This document shows positions 49,747 through 54,256 of a stretch of DNA of 54,256 nucleotides, one piece after another (the stretch's first letter is position 1; every line of letters begins with the position of its first letter). The DNA is from Viridibacillus arvi (GTDB taxonomy: Bacteria; Bacillota; Bacilli; Bacillales_A; Planococcaceae): the NCBI RefSeq assembly GCF_001274945.1, contig NZ_LILB01000007.1, positions 1 through 54,256 of the forward strand, read 5' to 3'. The position numbers were made by a program, and so were the translations under genes. The notes beneath the pieces are model-generated. The model was not told the DNA's origin. It saw nothing but the letters and a program-made list of their open reading frames with translations, and did no database searches.

Positions 49747-50565
49747 CTATTGGACAGAACTTTTTTCGTGTTGTAAAATTTCTTCCAATGTATAATCCAA
49801 AATACGTTGTTGCTCAGAAAGCTCTACTTGTAGCACGCGTTCTAATATATTCATGCCTACTACTTTTCCACTACCATCTGGTGTTGTAATTACAGCACCA
49901 ATATCAGGCATTTGCTCCCTTGCTTCTTCATACTCGTCGTTTTCATATTTCAAGCAACACATTAAACGACCACATAACCCTGAAATTTTAGAAGGGTTAA
50001 GCGATAAGTTTTGATCTTTAGCCATTTTTATAGAAACTGGCTCAAAATCACCTAAAAATGTAGAACAACATAACATCCTTCCACACGGACCTATACCACC
50101 AAGCATCTTCGCTTCATCTCTCACACCAATTTGACGAAGTTCGATTCGTGTGCGGAAAATAGCAGCTAAGTCTTTTACTAACTCTCTGAAATCTACTCGA
50201 CCTTCCGCTGTAAAATAAAAAATAATTTTATTGCGGTCAAATGTATATTCAACATCAACTAATTTCATTTCTAGTTCATGTTCTGAAATTTTTTCTGTTG
50301 CCGATTCAAAAGCACGTTTAGATTCTATAGCATTTTCTTCAACTTGGAATCGGTCGCGTTCATCAGCTGGGCGTACGACTTGCTTTAATGGTAGTACAAC
50401 ATCGCTTTCTCCTACTTGTTTCATTGGAACAACAACTTTGCCATACTCAATACCACGCGCAGTTTCGACAATTACATATTGACCCTTACTTAATAAAAAT
50501 TCCCCAGGATCAAAATAATATATTTTACCCGCTTTTTTAAAGCGGACACCAACTACATTATACAA
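49747..50565 (-). CDS. ricT: RicT (YaaT), PSP1-domain Fe-S protein
   Basis: With RicA and RicF it forms a complex that directs RNase Y and speeds Spo0A phosphorylation in B. subtilis. The PSP1 domain runs from about 60 to 145. The Cys-rich part shows GPCGRMLCCSTFLGDFEPV and GLCGRLMCCLKYENDEYEEA, consistent with the known Fe-S binding. Length 272 aa. The start overlaps the holB stop by 8 bp. Confidence 0.95.
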   Translation of the reverse strand: MYNVVGVRFKKAGKIYYFDPGEFLLSKGQYVIVETARGIEYGKVVVPMKQVGESDVVLPLKQVVRPADERDRFQVEENAIESKRAFESATEKISEHELEMKLVDVEYTFDRNKIIFYFTAEGRVDFRELVKDLAAIFRTRIELRQIGVRDEAKMLGGIGPCGRMLCCSTFLGDFEPVSIKMAKDQNLSLNPSKISGLCGRLMCCLKYENDEYEEAREQMPDIGAVITTPDGSGKVVGMNILERVLQVELSEQQRILDYTLEEILQHEKSSVQ

Positions 50566-51565
50566 AGGATTTTCCCTCCTGCAGATTCAGCATAAGCTGC
50601 TCCATCATCAGCGTTCGGTTCATGTTGCGCTGTAATTGCTGACGAGCTTGTAATATCGCTTGTAACTGCGTCGATAAACGAGCATATGTCGTCTGCAATG
50701 CAACTTTCTTCCAGTACGATAACCAATCCGGATACGTACACACTGCTTCGGGATTTGCTTTAATCGCAACAATGTCACGAAATGCAAATAGCAGTAAATC
50801 TAATGCCAACTCCATTTGCTCTTTCTCTTTAAATAGCGGCAGCCAATCTTCATGTACTGATAACATAGATTCATGCACATTAGTAAAGGTTGCTTCAACC
50901 AATTTTAACACTGTTTTTCGGGCCTGCGCAAACTCATCGTCTTTTGATAGAGAAAAAGCTTCCTCTAAATCGCTTGTCACCATGCTAACCGTAGCAGCCA
51001 TTGAAAGCGTAATGCCCTCTGCTACAAGCTCTTTAATCATAGTGTCTTTCGATATTCCTTGAAACTTTATATGCTGGCAACGTGAACGAATAGTCGACAA
51101 CATAGCATTTATATTATCTGTAATGAAGATTGCCGTCACAATACCTTCAGGCTCTTCAAGAAATTTTAATAATTTATTGGCAGATTGCGGATTTAGACGG
51201 TCAGCCTCATGAACGACATATACTTTCCGCCCTGCTTCTAAGCCTGTCTTATTCATTTCATGTAACAAAGCCTCGATGGCTGCTACTTTAATAAATTGAC
51301 CATCCGGGTATATTTGGTGGAAATTTGGGTGATTTCCTGATTTAATACGCTGACAATTTCGACATGTTTCACATGGAACATTTTTCCGAGGTTCCTCACA
51401 AAACATTAATTGCACAAAGAAATGCATTATAGCTTCAGTTCCAGAGCCTTTTCCACCTTCAAATATGTAAGCATGACCCAGTCTTTTTTTATCGAAAATT
51501 GTTTGGAGCTGCTTCATCACTACAGGTTGTAATTTCAGTAGCTCTTCAGCTGTCTGCACCATCAT
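50558..51565 (-). CDS. holB: DNA polymerase III delta' subunit
   Basis: Part of the clamp loader that opens and loads the DnaN sliding clamp. The AAA+ domain has a four-Cys zinc module (Cys56, Cys65, Cys68, Cys71), the sensor region SANKLLKFLEEP and IRSRCQHIKF. The P-loop reads EGGKGSGTEA: the Walker lysine is replaced by Thr43, which fits a delta' subunit that does not hydrolyse ATP. Length 335 aa. A hairpin terminator lies just upstream at 51586-51624. Confidence 0.95.
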   Translation of the reverse strand: MMVQTAEELLKLQPVVMKQLQTIFDKKRLGHAYIFEGGKGSGTEAIMHFFVQLMFCEEPRKNVPCETCRNCQRIKSGNHPNFHQIYPDGQFIKVAAIEALLHEMNKTGLEAGRKVYVVHEADRLNPQSANKLLKFLEEPEGIVTAIFITDNINAMLSTIRSRCQHIKFQGISKDTMIKELVAEGITLSMAATVSMVTSDLEEAFSLSKDDEFAQARKTVLKLVEATFTNVHESMLSVHEDWLPLFKEKEQMELALDLLLFAFRDIVAIKANPEAVCTYPDWLSYWKKVALQTTYARLSTQLQAILQARQQLQRNMNRTLMMEQLMLNLQEGKSFV

Positions 51566-51585
51566 TCATCACCTTTTCATTGTTT

Positions 51586-51624
51586 GAAAAAATCCCGTGC
51601 TCCGGGGTTCCGAAAGGCACGGGG
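51586..51624 (-). terminator. Hairpin with T-run between yaaR and holB
   Basis: A strong GC-rich stem (51594-51600 with 51617-51623, plus an inner TTCGG/CCGGA) followed on the minus strand by ATTTTTTC. It follows the yaaR stop directly and would at least partly end tmk-darA-yaaR transcription. Confidence 0.8.
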
Positions 51625-51629
51625 TTTAT

Positions 51630-52067
51630 TTACGTATATAAGTTGATTAACAACCCTTTAATTTCGCCTATTTTACTTAATAAGTCAACGGAGTCTTTCT
51701 CCTGGTCTAAAATGTCCTCTGTCAATTCGATAAGCTTTTCATCAATTGTTGATACTACTTTCAATCGTCGACCTTCACCAAAACGATTCCATGTATGCGA
51801 TTGTTTAAGCTCCATACCATAATCAACTGCCTCTTGTAAGAAGCGTTTTACAAGCATTTTAAATTTAGCTAAGTCACGTAAATTACGAGATTTGGCAATG
51901 CGATCGCCAGCTGTCGAAATATCACCTAATAGTCTTGTTAGTTGCTCTGTTTGCAATCGCTGCCCCTGCTTCACTACTACATCACCAAAACGTGTTACGG
52001 GTTGATGATTTTGTAGTGGCTGACGTGATTGATCTAAGCCAGTTCGTAAGTCTTGATTAATTTTCAA
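51630..52067 (-). CDS. yaaR: YaaR family protein (DUF327)
   Basis: A 145-aa mainly helical protein of the YaaR/DUF327 family, function unknown. It contains LTRLLGDISTAGDRIAKSRN and the conserved FKMLVKRFLQEAVDYGMEL, with HTWNRFGEGRRLKVVSTIDEK. No signal or membrane segment is seen. It lies between darA and holB, as in B. subtilis. A hairpin terminator follows its stop. Confidence 0.9.
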   Translation of the reverse strand: MKINQDLRTGLDQSRQPLQNHQPVTRFGDVVVKQGQRLQTEQLTRLLGDISTAGDRIAKSRNLRDLAKFKMLVKRFLQEAVDYGMELKQSHTWNRFGEGRRLKVVSTIDEKLIELTEDILDQEKDSVDLLSKIGEIKGLLINLYT

Positions 52068-52086
52068 TTACCAGTCGCCTCCACTA

Positions 52087-52422
<336 letters not shown>

Positions 52423-52488
52423 TCACCCCTTAATTAAATAGGTTCTTTAAATAATTATAACACAAACAAGCTAATTTCTTCATTTTCT

Positions 52489-53115
52489 TTATAATTCATT
52501 TTTCAAAATTTCCCAAACGCTCTCCACTACTTCATCTAAACTTTTACTTGCATCTATTATACGAAAACGTTCTGGATTTTGATCGGCTAATATTTTATAA
52601 GCTTCACAAACTTTTGTATGGAATGCTAAGCTCTCCACATCTAAACGGTTTATCTCACGCCCACTATGCGCATTAATTCGTGCAAGACCCACTTCTGGTT
52701 TCAGATCAAATAATATCGTCAAATCAGGCATTCTATCCCCAATAGCAAACTCATTGATAGAACGCACCCCTTCCATTCCAAGACCTCTGGCATGTCCCTG
52801 ATAGGCTAATGAAGAATCTATAAAACGATCACATAAGACCGGGATGCCTAAAGCTAAAGCTGGTTCTACCTTTTCCGCAAAATGCTGGCTGCGAGCAGCT
52901 GCATATAATAGAGCCTCCGTCCGTGCATCCATTGCTGTATGGGCAGGATTTAAAATGATATCGCGAATCTTTTCAGCTATTTCGTTGCCTCCAGGTTCAC
53001 GGGTTGCAACGAACTTCTTGCCCTCCCTTTCTAGCCTTTCAACGACCATTTTCAAAACCGTAGTTTTCCCTGCTCCTTCTGGTCCTTCAAATGTTATAAA
53101 TAAATTTTTCTTCAT
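52489..53115 (-). CDS. tmk: Thymidylate kinase
   Basis: Phosphorylates dTMP to dTDP. The P-loop [15 protein letters not shown] is at about 8-22, the DR(Y/F) motif in [19 protein letters not shown], and the lid follows. Length 208 aa is normal. GGAGG lies 11 bases before the ATG. It is the first gene of the tmk-darA-yaaR-holB series; the yaaO and yaaN genes that precede it in B. subtilis are missing. A TATAAT at 53169-53174 may be its -10, but no good -35 was found. Confidence 0.97.
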   Translation of the reverse strand: MKKNLFITFEGPEGAGKTTVLKMVVERLEREGKKFVATREPGGNEIAEKIRDIILNPAHTAMDARTEALLYAAARSQHFAEKVEPALALGIPVLCDRFIDSSLAYQGHARGLGMEGVRSINEFAIGDRMPDLTILFDLKPEVGLARINAHSGREINRLDVESLAFHTKVCEAYKILADQNPERFRIIDASKSLDEVVESVWEILKNEL

Positions 53116-53144
53116 TATTATATGTTCCTCCGATAACGGATTAG

Positions 53145-53164
53145 TTTCGATTAATTTCGATTAA
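53145..53164. repeat. Tandem 10-bp repeat in the tmk leader
   Basis: TTTCGATTAA occurs twice in direct succession (53145-53154, 53155-53164), between the TATAAT at 53169-53174 and the tmk ribosome binding site. Confidence 0.7.
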
Positions 53165-53174
53165 CTCTATTATA

Positions 53175-53606
53175 CAATATCTATTCTTAAAACCCGTCAC
53201 TCATTCGTAATTTCACCAATCAAAAAGTTTAATTACACATTAGATAAATTTTAAAAACACCCTATTCAATATTTTAGAACCTTTATTAATTACTCTTCAT
53301 TTTTTTATGAGATGAAAATCTTTTACTCATAGTTAATACAAATACTTTCATATCGTTTAATCCATAATGCAACGGGTATTTTAATAGCCATCTATATATA
53401 ATGTATTAAAACAAGTAATTATTATTCTCAATTAAAATAGTCAAAATCACTAATCTCTTTCTATAAATAAAACTATTCAACTCCCCCCTACCAAATTGTA
53501 CATATTACACTACTACATTATATTAGGCTTTTCAGACTTAATACCACAAATTGAAATGTTTTAAACAACCTAAAAAGCTTTAAGCGAATTTATCATCTAC
53601 TTAAAG
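53175..53606. other. AT-rich non-coding stretch upstream of tmk
   Basis: No frame with a ribosome binding site and no clear hairpin terminator was seen. The csfB, xpaC, yaaN and yaaO genes found here in B. subtilis are not recognisable. Confidence 0.5.
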
Positions 53607-54110
53607 CTACTCTTTTAACATATTACTGGGTGGCATAACCCCATCTACAATAATGGCGAACCTTGTCATACCTATTGTTGATTCATCTGTAATGTTATTA
53701 CTAAGTCCGTTATAGCTTTATCGTTCATTAATGTTTTCTGCAGAACTAGAGGATACAAAACTTCTTATAATACTTAATCAACTTCAATACCCCTATTTTG
53801 GGATAAGTAATCAAGTTAATTTTTCGCAAGTAGTTTTCTCCACATATGAACTTCCTGAGTTATCAATTTTTTCATGGACCACAATTGTAATGATGATATT
53901 ACTTTATCCATACCATCTAATCCAACGATTACTGCTTTATTCGTAATAGCAATAATAACTAGCCTTGCCCAACATCAATATGGAGTAGTACCTAATACTC
54001 GGTAGGAATCCAGTTTGAGTCTCTATTGATTCAACTGATTTAGTTAAACAAAGATCCATCAATTTGAATACACAAAGAAAGCAACTACAGATAAGCTTGT
54101 TTTTACCATA
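53607..54110 (-). pseudogene. Possible remnant of a decayed protein gene
   Basis: Three minus-strand frames carry protein-like stretches cut by stops and shifts. One reads AITNKAVIVGLDGMDKVISS and on to a TAA at 53816-53818. Another reads MNDKAITDLVITLQMNQQ then stops. A third reads TDESTIGMTRFAIIVDGVMP and ends at TAG 53607-53609. The order along one strand suggests a single gene broken by frameshifts, but no family was recognised and chance cannot be excluded. An overlapping 71-codon plus-strand frame (53731-53946) looks like a shadow. Confidence 0.25.
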
Positions 54111-54174
54111 AAGGAAAAATCGCTAAGGCTAGCGTAAACAATCTATTTGATGAATGTAATATATTTTTCAAAAA

Positions 54175-54213
54175 CAATAAAAAAAGCACAACTGATTAAA
54201 TCAGTTGTGCTTT
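54175..54213 (-). terminator. Terminator of the rRNA operon after 5S
   Basis: A perfect 14-bp stem with a TTAA loop (about 54184-54197 with 54200-54213), followed on the minus strand by TTTTTATTG, just after the 5S 3' end. Confidence 0.88.
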
Positions 54214-54217
54214 AATG

Positions 54218-54256
54218 TGCCTAGCAACGTCCTACTCTCACAGGGGGAAACCCCCA
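54218..54256 (-). rRNA. 5S ribosomal RNA, 3' end only (cut by the window edge)
   Basis: The minus strand reads TGGGGGTTTCCCCCTGTGAG, then AGTAGGACGTTGCTAGGCA, the conserved 3' part of Bacillales 5S rRNA. About 39 bases are inside the window; the rest continues beyond the edge. Confidence 0.9.

Noticed and set aside
53731-53946. 71-codon plus-strand frame near the 5S rRNA
   Set aside because: No ribosome binding site; the minus-strand frames over the same bases look more protein-like.

Overview
The window is a 54 kb stretch of an AT-rich, endospore-forming Bacillales chromosome, read backwards. Nearly every gene is on the minus strand. The gene order is the conserved segment next to the replication origin known from Bacillus subtilis, running from tmk to lysS. 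The assignment rests on spoIIE, spoVT, spoVG, yabP/yabQ, fin, sspF and the spoVB-type flippase, and on promoters that fit sigma A, B, E, F, G and H. The trimmed gene set and the divergence from B. subtilis suggest a Lysinibacillus/Solibacillus/Viridibacillus-like member of the Planococcaceae (Caryophanaceae), but the genus is not proven here.

Both ends of the window belong to rRNA operons on the minus strand. The right edge holds the 3' end of a 5S rRNA and its terminator. The left edge holds the tandem P1/P2 promoters and the leader of the next rRNA operon. Reading on the minus strand (right to left), the layout is as follows. First comes a gene-poor 1.1 kb with a possible decayed gene. Next is tmk-darA-yaaR-holB-ricT-yabA-trmN6-yazA-rsmI (replication, c-di-AMP sensing, rRNA/tRNA modification). 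Then abrB, on the opposite strand with twin Spo0A boxes, is followed by metG, tatD, a 3D-domain wall protein, rnmV, rsmA, veg, sspF, ispE-purR-ridA-spoVG, glmU-prs and ctc. A complete dltXABCD operon (D-alanylation of teichoic acids) follows, then pth-fin-mfd-spoVT, a small opposite-strand gene of unknown function, and spoVB-like-yabN-rqcP. After these come yabP-yabQ-divIC-yabR, the tRNA-Met/tRNA-Glu pair on the plus strand, spoIIE-tilS-hpt-ftsH, coaX-hslO, cysK, the folate operon pabB-pabA-pabC-folP-folB-folK-yazB, and lysS.

The genes fall into a few functional groups. Translation and RNA quality are served by lysS, metG, pth, rqcP, tilS, rsmA, rsmI, trmN6, rnmV and two tRNAs. Nucleotide and PRPP metabolism are served by tmk, prs, hpt and purR. 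The envelope group is glmU, ispE, the flippase, dltXABCD, the 3D protein and divIC. Folate and cysteine synthesis, DNA repair (mfd) and the sporulation programme make up the rest. Several sporulation genes carry promoters that match their expected sigma factors.

No mobile element, CRISPR array or clearly new multi-gene system was seen. The points most worth a second look are the dlt operon placed between ctc and pth, the second Spo0A-box pair between metG and abrB, the unrecognised plus-strand gene beside spoVT, a possible decayed gene beside the 5S rRNA, the palindrome over the cysK promoter, and the genes missing relative to B. subtilis (yabG, yabS/yabT, yacD, dusB, and csfB/xpaC/yaaN/yaaO).
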